Assembly (NCBI GenBank): GCA_016716125.1
Contig: JADJWZ010000018.1
Span: 1 to 38,518, forward strand
Source: Ignavibacteria bacterium
GTDB lineage: Bacteria > Bacteroidota > Ignavibacteria > Tepidaquicellales > Tepidaquicellaceae
Length of the DNA: 38,518 nucleotides
Reading direction: 5' to 3'
The notes under the pieces are model-generated. The model did not search any database, was not told the origin of the DNA, and saw nothing but the letters and a program-made list of their open reading frames with translations. The translations under genes were made by a program, and so were the position numbers. Shown here piece by piece: positions 1 through 8,716 of this stretch. How positions within the stretch are numbered: position 1 is the first letter of the stretch; every line of letters begins with the position of its first letter.

Positions 1-133
1 TTCAGAAAAATTTTCATTTTAAAATCTATATTGAAAATTGATTTGAGAAAAAAGAAGAGAAATATTTGACTGTTACTTTCATATACTGGATATTATTTAA
101 AGGAATCTAAATTATATAAATTATATAAACAAA

Positions 134-1642
134 TCATTTTAGGAGAACAAAACTCTTTACATATCTTTCCTTTGGGGAAGAAAGAATATATTGATAAACG
201 CCGGAACTAATGTTTCCGGATTCAAAATTAATATTATAGGATCCTGTGGTCAGGAATTTATTAAATACTTCTTTTATTTTTTGACCAAGGTTATTATATA
301 TTTCAAGTTTATAATTATTATTCTGAGAGATATCGAATCTGAATATAGTACTATTGTTAAATGGGTTTGGATAATTTTGACCAAGAGTAAAATTTGAAGG
401 GATTTCTGTAGATATTTGTGTTATTGAAGTTACACTATCCGGATTGCTAAAAGATCTTATGTTTGCATAAATATCAAATTGTCCATTGCGATTGTCCTGC
501 CAGACACTAATGATTTTATTATTTGAAATATTCAGATCAGATAAGAGTTTCCAGGATGAAGGAACTTCATTCGAAATTGAAAAGCTGTTTCCAAGAAATG
601 TCCGGTTAGAATTCATTCTTTGTATTTTCATAAGATTCCCCTCCGTTATTCCTATCGCTGCTTCACCATTAGGGCGTAAGAACAATGCAGTTGGCGGAGT
701 ATATACAGCAATTAAAAGATTATTTCCGAGTGGTGTTGCTGTAGAAGAATAATACTGGCAATATGTGAGATAACTTTGCGTCGATACTCTCGTTTCCAAC
801 CATGTAATACAAAAGTTACCGGATGAGTCAGATGAAATTTTAGGATAAATCTGTTCATCAGTAAGACTTGAATTAACCTTCGTATTATTACCTGATTTTT
901 CCCCTAAAGCATTAAACCGCTGAAAATAAATATCATATGATTGATGATTTAGTCTGTTGTCCTGCCAGCAGATTATAAAACCTCCATCTTTGTTTACTGT
1001 AATTCCCGCTTCTCTTTGTCTGGAATTTATAAGACTATCGCTTACATTATGGTTTATACATATTTTATTACATTCTGAATCCAGCATTTGAAAATAAACG
1101 TGGTCTCCGGTGAAGTATGAATTGAATGTCCAGCTAATTACAAAATTTCCATTTTGATCACAACCGATTTTAGGTAGCTCAAAAGCTCCTCTTATGGAAT
1201 CACTTATTGTAATCGCCGGAGTCAAGGCATAACCTTCCCGATTGAACAATCGCGCTTTTACTCTTGCTCTGTCAAAAACAAAACTATTACCTTCAATCCA
1301 GGTCACACAGAAATCTCCATTAGAACGTACAGCTATATCAGGATTTAGAGCAGTGTCAGTAACCTGATTTACGATAAAATTATTACCCGCAGATTTTCCA
1401 AGAAAGCTATACCGCTGACAGTATATATTTCTATGGATAGTAGAAATATTTAATGATCTTCTTTCATCCTGCCATACAATAACAAAATTTCCTGAACTGT
1501 CCGATCCTACTTTTCCTTCAAAATGAGAATAAGAAGTATTATCATCATTAACTTTAAAATCCGGAACGAGCTGAGCAAATGAATTTGTCGAAGAAATTAT
1601 TATCAGAATTGATAAAAGAAATATTTGCAGGAATTTGTTCAC
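134..1642 (-). CDS. T9SS-sorted secreted protein, beta-propeller-like
   Basis: A 502-residue secreted protein. Residues 1-23 form a signal peptide (hydrophobic LQIFLLSILIIIS, then FAQ). The body has recurrent blocks of the form 'D..GNFVI.WQD.R' (near residues 50, 110, 165, 220, 270), which suggests repeated beta-propeller blades. The last ~85 residues are a type A T9SS sorting domain: LGQNYPNPFNNST, then LEIYNNLGQKIKEV, SGVYQYIL and a basic end. Such proteins are exported by Sec, cross the outer membrane through T9SS and are usually anchored or released at the surface. The start codon is GTG; no strong alternative ATG lies upstream. No enzymatic motif is seen, so the specific role is unknown. 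Confidence 0.85.
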   Translation of the reverse strand: MNKFLQIFLLSILIIISSTNSFAQLVPDFKVNDDNTSYSHFEGKVGSDSSGNFVIVWQDERRSLNISTIHRNIYCQRYSFLGKSAGNNFIVNQVTDTALNPDIAVRSNGDFCVTWIEGNSFVFDRARVKARLFNREGYALTPAITISDSIRGAFELPKIGCDQNGNFVISWTFNSYFTGDHVYFQMLDSECNKICINHNVSDSLINSRQREAGITVNKDGGFIICWQDNRLNHQSYDIYFQRFNALGEKSGNNTKVNSSLTDEQIYPKISSDSSGNFCITWLETRVSTQSYLTYCQYYSSTATPLGNNLLIAVYTPPTALFLRPNGEAAIGITEGNLMKIQRMNSNRTFLGNSFSISNEVPSSWKLLSDLNISNNKIISVWQDNRNGQFDIYANIRSFSNPDSVTSITQISTEIPSNFTLGQNYPNPFNNSTIFRFDISQNNNYKLEIYNNLGQKIKEVFNKFLTTGSYNINFESGNISSGVYQYILSSPKERYVKSFVLLK

Positions 1643-1958
1643 TTTATTATTTTTGTTAATAAAATAAAATTATATTTGTAAAATGTCAAAGGATTTTATT
1701 AATCCCCATTTCACCTGCAGCATCAATTACTCCGTTATCTATAACCCATTTTAATTGTTCATTAATTACCCTCTCCTGTTAAATAGAATTATTAAGTTTT
1801 GATATTATATTTCAATCTGTACTTTTTCTTAAGGGAAAGGAAGTCTATTACTCCGTCTTTTAAAAATTAAAATTATAAATTTCTTTGCAGACACTCTAAA
1901 TTCACAATGTCGCTAATCCATTCAGAAGCATTGTAAATTCGGCAGGTAATCTTTCCCG
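1643..1958. other. Intergenic stretch with a possible gene scrap
   Basis: No full gene is visible. On the minus strand, 1686-1778 holds a short open frame of about 30 codons (reads like VINEQLKWVIDNGVID...GINKIL, then stop) with protein-like composition but no start codon. It could be the tail of a decayed gene. The rest is AT-rich and featureless up to the minisatellite. Confidence 0.25.
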
Positions 1959-2189
1959 TCAGCCGGGCAACGTGTCTCGCTCGACGGGCAGCTTGTCCCG
2001 CTCGCCGGGCAACTTGACCCGTTCGCCGGGCAGCTTGACCCGTTCGCCGGGCAGCTTGACCTGTTCGGCGGGCAGCTTGACCCGTTCGGCGGGCAGCTTG
2101 ACTCGTTCGGCGGGCAGCTTGACCCGCTCAACGAGCAGCTTGACCCGTTCGCCGGGCAACTTGACCCGTTCGCCGGGCAACTTGACCCG
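1959..2189. repeat. 21-bp tandem repeat array 1 (11 copies)
   Basis: Eleven head-to-tail 21-bp units; the plus-strand unit is close to GGGCAGCTTGACCCGTTCGC plus one C. Units differ by a few substitutions (for example CGCCGGG versus CGGCGGG). It is strikingly GC-rich against the AT-rich neighbourhood. Frames are open on both strands (a minus frame reads VKLPGER repeatedly), but a 21-bp unit without a stop stays open automatically, so this is not evidence of coding. No signal peptide or other domain is attached. It lies between two convergent-free minus-strand T9SS genes. Confidence 0.9.
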
Positions 2190-2273
2190 CTTAACGAAAA
2201 ACCTGAATTCCACGTTAATTAGCTTATTTTATGGAGAAATCTTAAGTTAAAACCGGTTTATGAAAACAAAAAA

Positions 2274-2302
2274 GGCTGATATACTTATCAGCCCTTTTTT
2301 TT
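2274..2302. terminator. Bidirectional intrinsic terminator
   Basis: A perfect 8-bp stem (GGCTGATA, loop TACT, TATCAGCC) has an A-run before it and an eight-T run after it. It sits just beyond the stop of the minus-strand gene ending at 2325, so it can end that transcript and could also stop plus-strand transcription coming from the repeat array. Confidence 0.8.
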
Positions 2303-2324
2303 AAAAATGATTACTCTCCGGAAA

Positions 2325-3233
2325 TTACTTCACCAATATCATTCTTCTCATCGCTGTAAATCCCGGCGACTCCAGTTTGTAAATGTATATGCCGGACGTT
2401 AATTCAGACGCATTAAATTCTGCGCTGTGAAATCCCGCCTGCCTGAATTCATTCACAAGCGTTCTTACTTCCTTTCCGGAAATATCATATAATGTAATTT
2501 TAACGAAGTCATCCGAAGCCAGATCATAATTTATTTTTGTGACCGGATTAAAAGGATTGGGATAATTCTGATGAAGCGTAAATTTATCCGGCTTTCCGAT
2601 TATTACTTCGTTGCGGAGATCGTGATATTCGTAATTTCCGTTAAAGTCGATCTGCTTTAATCTGTATCTGTAAATTCCCGAAGGGACATTATTATCTGTG
2701 AAAGAATAATTCACAGGCGAGTTTAAAGTCCCGGCTCCGTTAACAAATCCCGCGGATCTCCAGTCTTCATTTATTAGTGACCTTTCTATCTGAAAACCTG
2801 AATTGTTTTCTTCTGATACCGTAGTCCAGTTTAATGTGACATTTCTCTGATCAATGTTTGAAGTGAACGAACTCAATTCGACAGGCAGTGTAAGATCGAC
2901 AGTTACATTCACGCTGCATAAATTATTATACTGCGGATTACTCAGTACATACACCGTGAAGTTACCCGGTGTCGGACCTGAATTTACCATCAGACTGTCA
3001 TCGTTAGAAAACACAATCTGCGCCTGCGCGCCGTTATAACTGTACACTTCCCAGTTCTGACCGGAAATATCAGTGAGATAAAGTATGTGAGTGTTCAGTG
3101 GAACATTTGCCGGACCGGTAACACTGCAGCTTTGTGAAAGAACATTGCCTGATGAGAGTAAAACTGAAGTGATCATTAAAAAACAAAACGGTAAAAAAGT
3201 CCTGAATGAAAAAGTTTTAATTTTAGTATTCAT
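2325..3233 (-). CDS. T9SS-sorted secreted protein
   Basis: About 302 residues when started at the ATG at 3231-3233 (MNTKIKTFSF...). This start gives a clean signal peptide (FRTFLPFCFLMITSVLLSS, ending VLSQ); the open frame continues upstream to 3494, but that extension has no secretion signal and looks non-coding. After the signal comes a short PKD/immunoglobulin-like part (SCSVTGPANVP, GNFTVYV), then a 'LPVELSSFT...LNWTTVSEENNSGFQIERS' segment commonly found next to T9SS tails. The protein ends with a sorting domain (LHQNYPNPFNPVTKINYDL, ITLYDISGKEVRTLVNEF, SGIYIYKL, MRRMILVK). Likely surface-exposed; ligand unknown. A terminator follows at 2274-2302. Confidence 0.85.
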   Translation of the reverse strand: MNTKIKTFSFRTFLPFCFLMITSVLLSSGNVLSQSCSVTGPANVPLNTHILYLTDISGQNWEVYSYNGAQAQIVFSNDDSLMVNSGPTPGNFTVYVLSNPQYNNLCSVNVTVDLTLPVELSSFTSNIDQRNVTLNWTTVSEENNSGFQIERSLINEDWRSAGFVNGAGTLNSPVNYSFTDNNVPSGIYRYRLKQIDFNGNYEYHDLRNEVIIGKPDKFTLHQNYPNPFNPVTKINYDLASDDFVKITLYDISGKEVRTLVNEFRQAGFHSAEFNASELTSGIYIYKLESPGFTAMRRMILVK

Positions 3234-3709
3234 ACTAATTAGTTTAGTTGAACGAAATTTATAAAAAATTATCATAAATAAAACTGAAATTCTATAATTA
3301 TAAGATGAGCATTGATAATGATGAAAAATGTTAAGGTAATTTTCCGCTGCCGGCAAATTAACAAAAGGGACCTGCTTTCTTTTCTTTATTTTATTTGTCT
3401 TTATTAATAATTTTAGATTGTCCATTTTTGGTGTTTTTTCAGCTTCAATCAAGTGCTTTTGAATATTAAACTCATTTAGGGAATGCGCCGTCAACGGCAG
3501 GAAACTCGTAATTAGTAACTCGTAATTTACAACCCGTTATTCCTAATTCCTGCTTCCTGTTTACATGAAAATTTCAGCTGATACTCCTTCCGGATTTATA
3601 GATCTGCTCAATGCTTTTGCAGTAATCAACTGAATTTCTAAGAATAATATGTATTTCCCCGCCGGATTGTATTGATTAAATGTAAATTCGGTCTTTGTCA
3701 AAAGCAGAT
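3234..3709. other. Non-coding stretch with simple repeats and an IS-end-like remnant
   Basis: No gene is supported. At 3347-3372 the bases CTGCCGGCAAATTAACAAAA(GGG) closely resemble the left end of the multicopy IS110 element (GCCGTCGGTAAATTAACAAA, GGG), perhaps a decayed end. At about 3505-3560 there are repeated words of the form CTCGTAATTAGTAACTCG, a low-complexity type also present at 18630-18680. Confidence 0.4.
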
Positions 3710-4045
3710 ATGAACTTTGCAGACGCAGATATGAACTTTGCAGATGCAAATATGAACTTTGCAGATGCAAATATGAACTTTGCAGATGCAAATATGAACT
3801 TTGCAGATGCAAATATGAACTTTTCAGATGCAGATATGGACTTTTCAGATGCAAATATGAACTTTGCAGATGCAAATATGAACTTTGCAGATGCAAATAT
3901 GAACTTTGCAGATGCAGATATGGACTTTTCAGATGCAAATATGAACTTTGCAGATGCAAATATGAACTTTGCAGATGCAGATAAGGACTTTTCAGATGCA
4001 AATATAGACTTTTCAGATGCAAATATAGACTTTTCAGATGCAGAT
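3710..4045. repeat. 21-bp tandem repeat array 2 (16 copies)
   Basis: Sixteen 21-bp units based on ATGAACTTTGCAGATGCAAA plus T, with variants carrying GACTTTTCA in place of AACTTTGCA. The plus frame reads MNFADAN / MDFSDAN repeats and the minus frame is also open. The plus frame could begin at 3695 and end at 4102 (135 residues), but there is no signal peptide or flanking domain and the frame is open by construction. It has the same unit length as arrays 1 and 3, with different sequence. Confidence 0.9.
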
Positions 4046-4221
4046 AAGGATCACGCAGTTAAAAATGAAACTTCGTTACAGAATACCACCTCTGTTAACT
4101 GAAAACTTTTGCAAAAAATAGATAAAGTTTCATCAAACTTTTTAAAAACCCGGACTCGGGCTGGAAAAAGCAATTATCAATTATCAATAATCAATTAACA
4201 ATTGCCGGATCACTTTTCGCC

Positions 4222-4304
4222 GTTGTTGGTGTTCCAAAAAATTTGCAGCATTATAACTTAAAGTTAACTGTATATCTCATGCAAATTTTTTGGTCACCAA
4301 CAAC
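4222..4304. repeat. E element E1 (83-bp palindromic repeat)
   Basis: The left arm GTTGTTGGTGTTCC runs into AAAAAATTTGC, followed by a 34-bp core and a right arm GCAAATTTTTTGGTCACC...AACAAC. The left arm is of the type called beta here (GGTGTTCC, preceded by CGCC); the right is alpha (GGTGACC when read inward). A near-copy (E1') follows IS110 copy a at 5646. Confidence 0.85.
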
Positions 4305-4344
4305 ACTGCCGGCGAAGTTTCAAGTTAGTTGCACCGTAAAGTCT

Positions 4345-4427
4345 GTTGTTGGTGATCAAAAAGTTTGCTCAAGACGTATTGTTAAGTATAAAAAAATTTA
4401 AGCAAACTTTTGGAAAACACCAACAAC
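4345..4427. repeat. E element E2 (83-bp palindromic repeat)
   Basis: The left arm is alpha type (GTTGTTGGTGATC, AAAAAGTTTGC); the right arm is beta type (GCAAACTTTTGGAAAACACC, AACAAC, followed by GGC). The 33-bp core TCAAGACGTATTG... is unrelated to that of E1. Duplicated exactly as E2' at 5765-5847. Confidence 0.85.
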
Positions 4428-4432
4428 GGCAG

Positions 4433-4492
4433 GATTATCAATTATCAATTATCAATTAACAATTATCAATTAACAATTAACAATTTCCGAAT
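4433..4492. repeat. Simple repeat (ATTATCAATTA/ACAATTA words)
   Basis: Iterated 10-bp words TCAATTATCA and TCAATTAACA, also seen at 4168-4204 and 5865-5880. Low-complexity intergenic sequence with no visible function. Confidence 0.7.
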
Positions 4493-4508
4493 TACTTTTT
4501 TTCGCCGT

Positions 4509-5645
4509 CGGTAAATTAACAAAGGGCTCACTTTCAATTTGAGTTAGTACGAATTAATTTCGTAGTAATACGATTTTTCGTAGAAAAATGAACTTCTTAA
4601 CTGAAAGGAACCCTTATGAAACAAATTACAAAATGAATTTACAAGCACTACATTGCATTAGACTGGTCCAAAGCAAATTTTGCATTAGCATCAATCCGTG
4701 ATTCCGGAACAAAGTTTAAAGTAGTTGAACATCCGCCTGACTTAAAGATATTGAAGCAATGTCTGAAAGAGTTGCCTGGAAAAGAAGATTTTGACAATTG
4801 AAGAAACAACTACAGCACAGTGGCTTTATGTTGAGCTGAAAGATTATGTGGATAAAATATTGATCTGCGAACCTTTTCAAAACAAGCTTTTAAACAGCGG
4901 TGCGAAGAATGATAAGATCGATTCTGTAAAGTTATGTACACTACTGCGGAACGGATCTTTAAAGGAAGTATATCATACGACAGATGAATTATATAAGCTG
5001 AGAAAACTGGTAAGTGTTTATGAAGATTTCGTGAATGCATCAGTTAGGTTGAAGAATCAACGCTCATCAATGTTTCTCTCGGAAGGAAAAGATCAAAAGG
5101 AAAAGATTCTGACCGGTAATACAATTAACAAGTTCATTACTCAAAAACAAAATCTAAGCATAGATCATTTTGCTTTGATGAGAAAAGAGTTTGAACTGAT
5201 ATTTAAAAAGATAGAAAAAGAGAATCTGACAATTCAGCGTTTGGTCAGGATATCAGGTATAGCCATCAAACTGGCAGTAATGATCCTTGCAATAGTAATA
5301 GATGCAAACCGGTTTGAGAACAAATATAAATACTATGCCTATACCGGATTGGTAAAGCATTTTAAAAAGAGCGGTGACAGAGATTATGGCAAAAGGAATG
5401 CCAGCCACAGCAGAAGATTGAAGCGGTGTTACAAGATAGCGGCAAATGCGGCAATTATCGGAAAGAATGACATAAGAGAATATTATGAACATTTATTGCA
5501 GAGCAACTAAAAAAAGATCAGCTGAAATAATCTATAAAGAGATTGAGTCCATCAAGATTGATAGTGAGCCCCATAAGTCAAGATGGCAAAAAAAAGATAT
5601 TTTTTGTCAGGGGCGAAGTATGTACTTGACTTATTTGTTAATAGA
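4509..5645 (+). mobile_element. IS110-family element copy a, internally deleted
   Basis: The left end starts at CGGTAAATTAAC (after flank CGCCGT) and the right end stops at TTAATAGA (before TGTTGGTG). Compared with copy b (33514-34986), about 335 bp are missing between the GAGCAACTA of the transposase and AAAAAGATCAGC in the 3' non-coding part. The deletion removes the end of the transposase gene and the predicted bridge-RNA target loop, so this copy should be immobile. No inverted terminal repeats or target duplication are present, as usual for IS110. It sits at the outer edge of the beta arm of E1'. Confidence 0.85.
4616..5508 (+). pseudogene. IS110-family transposase, frameshifted and 3'-deleted
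   Basis: The reading starts at the ATG of MKQITK and shifts frame several times near 4634-4800: A-runs are shorter or longer than in copy b (TTACAAAATGAA here versus TTACAAAAAATGAAA there, and an extra A near 4783). A continuous frame remains from 4791 to 5510. Visible parts are the DEDD domain (IEETTTAQWL, KNDKIDSVKL) and the C-terminal domain (LVRISGIAIKL, YYAYTGLVKHFKKSGDRDYG). The final ~40 residues (SFEDARNQIARYIAKATYAV in copy b) are deleted. Not expected to be active. Confidence 0.85.
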
Positions 5646-5724
5646 TGTTGGTGTTCCAAAAATTTGCAGCATTATAACTTAAAGTTATCTGTATATCTCA
5701 TAAATTTTGTGGGTTACCAACAAC
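5646..5724. repeat. E element E1' (interrupted at its left edge by IS110 copy a)
   Basis: Starts TGTTGGTGTTCC directly at the right end of IS110 copy a, so the first bases of its beta arm lie on the far side of the IS. Core and right arm match E1 with several substitutions and indels (right arm degraded to AAATTTTGTGGGTTACC). The following spacer (ACTGCCGGCGAAGTTTCAAG) is also the same as after E1. Confidence 0.8.
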
Positions 5725-5764
5725 ACTGCCGGCGAAGTTTCAAGTTAGTTGCACCGTAAAGTCT

Positions 5765-5847
5765 GTTGTTGGTGATCAAAAAGTTTGCTCAAGACGTATT
5801 GTTAAGTATAAAAAAATTTAAGCAAACTTTTGGAAAACACCAACAAC
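5765..5847. repeat. E element E2'
   Basis: Identical to E2 (4345-4427) over both arms and core. The E1-E2 block thus occurs once before and once after IS110 copy a, indicating a block duplication of roughly 205 bp. The right flank differs (GTGACG here, GGCAGG after E2). Confidence 0.85.
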
Positions 5848-5925
5848 GTGACGAAGAAAATAATCAATTAACAATTTCCGAATTACTTTTTTAAAAATAA
5901 ATTTTTCTATTTCTTCAAAATAAAA

Positions 5926-5952
5926 AGGACGGAAAAAAAAATATTCCGTCCT
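5926..5952 (-). terminator. Intrinsic terminator of the DUF3943 gene
   Basis: A 9-bp stem AGGACGGAA / TTCCGTCCT with a 9-base loop; read on the minus strand it is followed by TTTTTATTTT. It lies 64 bases after the stop codon at 6016. Confidence 0.75.
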
Positions 5953-6015
5953 GATAAAGTACTGAATTGAAATGTAAGTTCCGTGAAAAATTATTTCAGT
6001 TAACACAGGATAATT

Positions 6016-7533
6016 TTAAAACAAATAACTCAGATAAAGTCTTTGTTCGCTGATCCTTTTGTTATAGTCCGCAACATTCTCAAACGTACCGTGTCTGTGA
6101 TAGAAGAGATATTCTGCGCCGATGCCGACTCCTTTATATACATTTACTAAGAGTTTCGGATTGAGCACGCCGAAAATGGAATGTCCCGGAAACCCGTTGA
6201 CCGTATATAAATAATAAAATCTGTACTCAAGCAGGAAATTCACAAATTTATAATTCACTCCCATCTCAAGCATGGTTTTATTTCCGATGGTATAATCGTA
6301 ATTTCTGTTCGGACCTTTCTGATAAATGGAATTTAATGCTCCCATTGCAACAAAGTTAGTATGTAAACTTCCGAGCATTCTGATCTTACTTTTTGTCTCT
6401 GTTGTATTGTAGATCAGTCCCACTCCCACGCTTTGCGTACCTAATTTAATTATAGTGTTGTAGTAATAATCATAGTCATGAAACACACCGAAGACAAGTG
6501 TCTTAGCGTCTTTTTTCTTAAGTATATTTTTGGCGGTTATAAGCCCGTAAGCGGAGATCCACGTAGAAGGCGCATCGTTTTTACCTGCGTCAAATCCCGC
6601 GCGGATACGGAAAAATTCGAAGGGATTATATTCCTTGTCTTTGCCTATTTCCTTTCCGTAGATGAAAAGTAATTCTACCATTAAATGACTCTTGTCGAAG
6701 TTAACGCTTGAGCTTGGGTTAATTCCCGCATAACCTACATTAAGTCTGCTGGTTACCGGAAATACATCATTAACATTTGCAGGTGTTCGTCTGAACATAT
6801 CCCCGCTGATAAGTCTGTTAAATCCTCTCGCGGGATTTAAAATAGTTGATATTGTTTCACGGACAATTCTGTTCGGACCGGAAGTGCTTTCATCAAGAAT
6901 AAGCGAAGAAAGTCTGTATGTCATTTCACCAACCATTGTTCCGCCGAGAGTTGTCTGCAGAATATCATTTGTCTGCGGAGGATCTGTTTCCATAAACATT
7001 TCCCACATCAGACTTCCTCCGAATGCAAAAGGAATTGATTCCCAGTAAGAAAATCCGGTTGACCTGGCAGTGTTAAAATATATACTGCCGTGGAACGGAT
7101 GTCCAAACTGATTCACAACAAAAACGTCATCATCCCAGACAAATCCGGTATCAAGATTATGTCTGACAGACTTGAATGAGATCTTTGCAAATTCCGCCCC
7201 GGAAACATAATTATTAAATAATGAAAGACCGATATTCATACCTGCTGCTTCATATATCGGAACAAGCAGACTGCTTCTTTTTAAATACTGCGGATAAAAT
7301 CTGTGATACTTTAATGTATCGGATCTTTTTGTGAAATTATTTTTTCCGGATTTTAACTTTTTGTTTAAACTCATTTCATAAATACCTGAAGAATTTTCGT
7401 TCATTTTTTGACCGGATATTTCTTCGCTGGAGAGAAACCCTTTTTTACTTTCGTTTAGTTTTAATGTTATCTGGGAGTAAGCTGAAACAGTGTAAAAGAA
7501 AATACACAGGAGAAGTGATAATATTTTTATCAT
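6016..7533 (-). CDS. DUF3943 family outer-membrane protein
   Basis: 505 residues with a signal peptide (IKILSLLLCIFFYTVSAYS, cut before QITL). The conserved DUF3943 signature is clear at about residues 135-185: VNQFGHPFHGSIYFNTARS, then GFSYWESIPFAFGGSLMWEMF and a TDPPQTND turn. The C-terminal half (residues 240-505) alternates short polar and aromatic strands (YKFVNFLLEYRFYYLY; ends LYLSYLF), typical of an outer-membrane beta-barrel with a terminal aromatic residue. Family function is unknown; a lipid or envelope role is often supposed, which is inference only. Divergent from the gene at 7598 with 64 bases between. Confidence 0.85.
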   Translation of the reverse strand: MIKILSLLLCIFFYTVSAYSQITLKLNESKKGFLSSEEISGQKMNENSSGIYEMSLNKKLKSGKNNFTKRSDTLKYHRFYPQYLKRSSLLVPIYEAAGMNIGLSLFNNYVSGAEFAKISFKSVRHNLDTGFVWDDDVFVVNQFGHPFHGSIYFNTARSTGFSYWESIPFAFGGSLMWEMFMETDPPQTNDILQTTLGGTMVGEMTYRLSSLILDESTSGPNRIVRETISTILNPARGFNRLISGDMFRRTPANVNDVFPVTSRLNVGYAGINPSSSVNFDKSHLMVELLFIYGKEIGKDKEYNPFEFFRIRAGFDAGKNDAPSTWISAYGLITAKNILKKKDAKTLVFGVFHDYDYYYNTIIKLGTQSVGVGLIYNTTETKSKIRMLGSLHTNFVAMGALNSIYQKGPNRNYDYTIGNKTMLEMGVNYKFVNFLLEYRFYYLYTVNGFPGHSIFGVLNPKLLVNVYKGVGIGAEYLFYHRHGTFENVADYNKRISEQRLYLSYLF

Positions 7534-7597
7534 AAAATGTATAGTTAATTCTGCTTATATTGGTGCCAAATTAACGAATATAAATCTAAAATTCTGT

Positions 7598-8386
7598 ATG
7601 AAAATATTGTATATAATTTTATTCATTCTGATTTCTTCAGTAAATATATCTGCTCAGCACAAATCAAATCACGAAAAATGTAATGATGAAAATTGCTGTA
7701 TGTGGAATTACAGACTTACACTCGGGACTTGGATGACGGCAATGTCAGGAGATGTTTCAGCAAACGGACTTTACGGATATATCGACAACACTTTTTATAA
7801 TAAATACAACGGAGCTGACTTTTCCTTCTACGGAAAATTTGAAGCTATAAAAGGCAGGTTATCTTATTCAGGTCAGTTCTCATCCGCATATCAGAGTGAT
7901 AAATTTATATATGATAAAGATTCGCTTTATTCCAGATCAGTAACAACGATCCGGCCTATGTTTATTTCCGGTGATGTTTCCTGGCAGTTTTATGAGAATT
8001 CGAAATCGGTATTTGATATTTACGGCGGTATACGAATGAACATTTTTACCAACCTCATTGAAAATTTTTACAGGCAGTCAGGATCCGTACAGGAAGGACA
8101 GACTAAATTTTTTATTGATCCGAAAATAGGTTCGGGTTTTTATTACACGCCATTCGGAGAGAAAAAATATTCAAAGTTTTTTATAAAAGGAAATTTTGAT
8201 GTCGGCGGATTCGGACTGGTTTCATTTCTTTCTTTTGAATCTTATCTCGGAGCAGGTTATAATGTAAATAAATTGCTGACTTTAAATTTAGGATACAGGT
8301 ATATTGATGTTCATTACGGTACGGATACTTATCTGATTGACAGCGGGCTTCAGGGATTTGAACTGACGGCGTCGACATATTTTTAG
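7598..8386 (+). CDS. Putative small outer-membrane beta-barrel protein
   Basis: 262 residues. Signal peptide 1-20 (KILYIILFILISSVNISAQ). The mature part begins with a His/Cys patch (HKSNHEKCNDENCC) and then WNYRLTLGTWMTAMSGDVSANG, which resembles the first strand of OmpW/OprF-like barrels. Further amphipathic strands follow, ending LNLGYRYIDVHYGTDTYLID and a terminal F. No catalytic motif. The Cys/His-rich N-terminus might bind a metal or form disulfides (inference). Shares a divergent intergenic region with the DUF3943 gene. Confidence 0.75.
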   Translation: MKILYIILFILISSVNISAQHKSNHEKCNDENCCMWNYRLTLGTWMTAMSGDVSANGLYGYIDNTFYNKYNGADFSFYGKFEAIKGRLSYSGQFSSAYQSDKFIYDKDSLYSRSVTTIRPMFISGDVSWQFYENSKSVFDIYGGIRMNIFTNLIENFYRQSGSVQEGQTKFFIDPKIGSGFYYTPFGEKKYSKFFIKGNFDVGGFGLVSFLSFESYLGAGYNVNKLLTLNLGYRYIDVHYGTDTYLIDSGLQGFELTASTYF

Positions 8387-8716
8387 GTCTGTGGCGCGGA
8401 ATTGTATTCTGTGCAATAAACCACTTAGTGGTATCAGCCGGCATTGCTAATTCCCGGCATCCAGGTTATACTTTCCGATATTGCCTTGATCTTACTTGCT
8501 TCCGTTAAGAAATCTTTAACCGGAAAAATCGAAGATCAGATTAAGAAGATGAGATCAATTTGATTTTATCAGCCAATGTTTTTTTCATTATATTATTTTA
8601 TTAAGTCTCATAATATTCAACCGTTATAATTTTTTAAATTTAAAATCCTTAACATAAATTTTAATCCGCTCAAATTCATTCTGCATTTTCTGATTCTGTC
8701 GTGTCTGCTCTCAGTT
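8387..8716. other. Intergenic stretch with no clear gene
   Basis: No complete gene. Around 8470-8563 the plus strand can be read as DIALILLASVKKSLTGKIED...MRSI followed by TGA, without a start codon: possibly the tail of a lost gene. From 8630 the frame of the next gene is already open (see the CapA entry). Confidence 0.3.

Noticed and set aside
1922..2250. Open frames on both strands across array 1 as repeat proteins (VKLPGER and others)
   Set aside because: A 21-bp unit lacking stops stays open in any such frame; no start context, signal peptide or extra domain supports translation.
3710..4045. Pentapeptide-repeat protein in array 2
   Set aside because: The period is seven residues, not five, and the A(D/N)LXX pattern is not kept.
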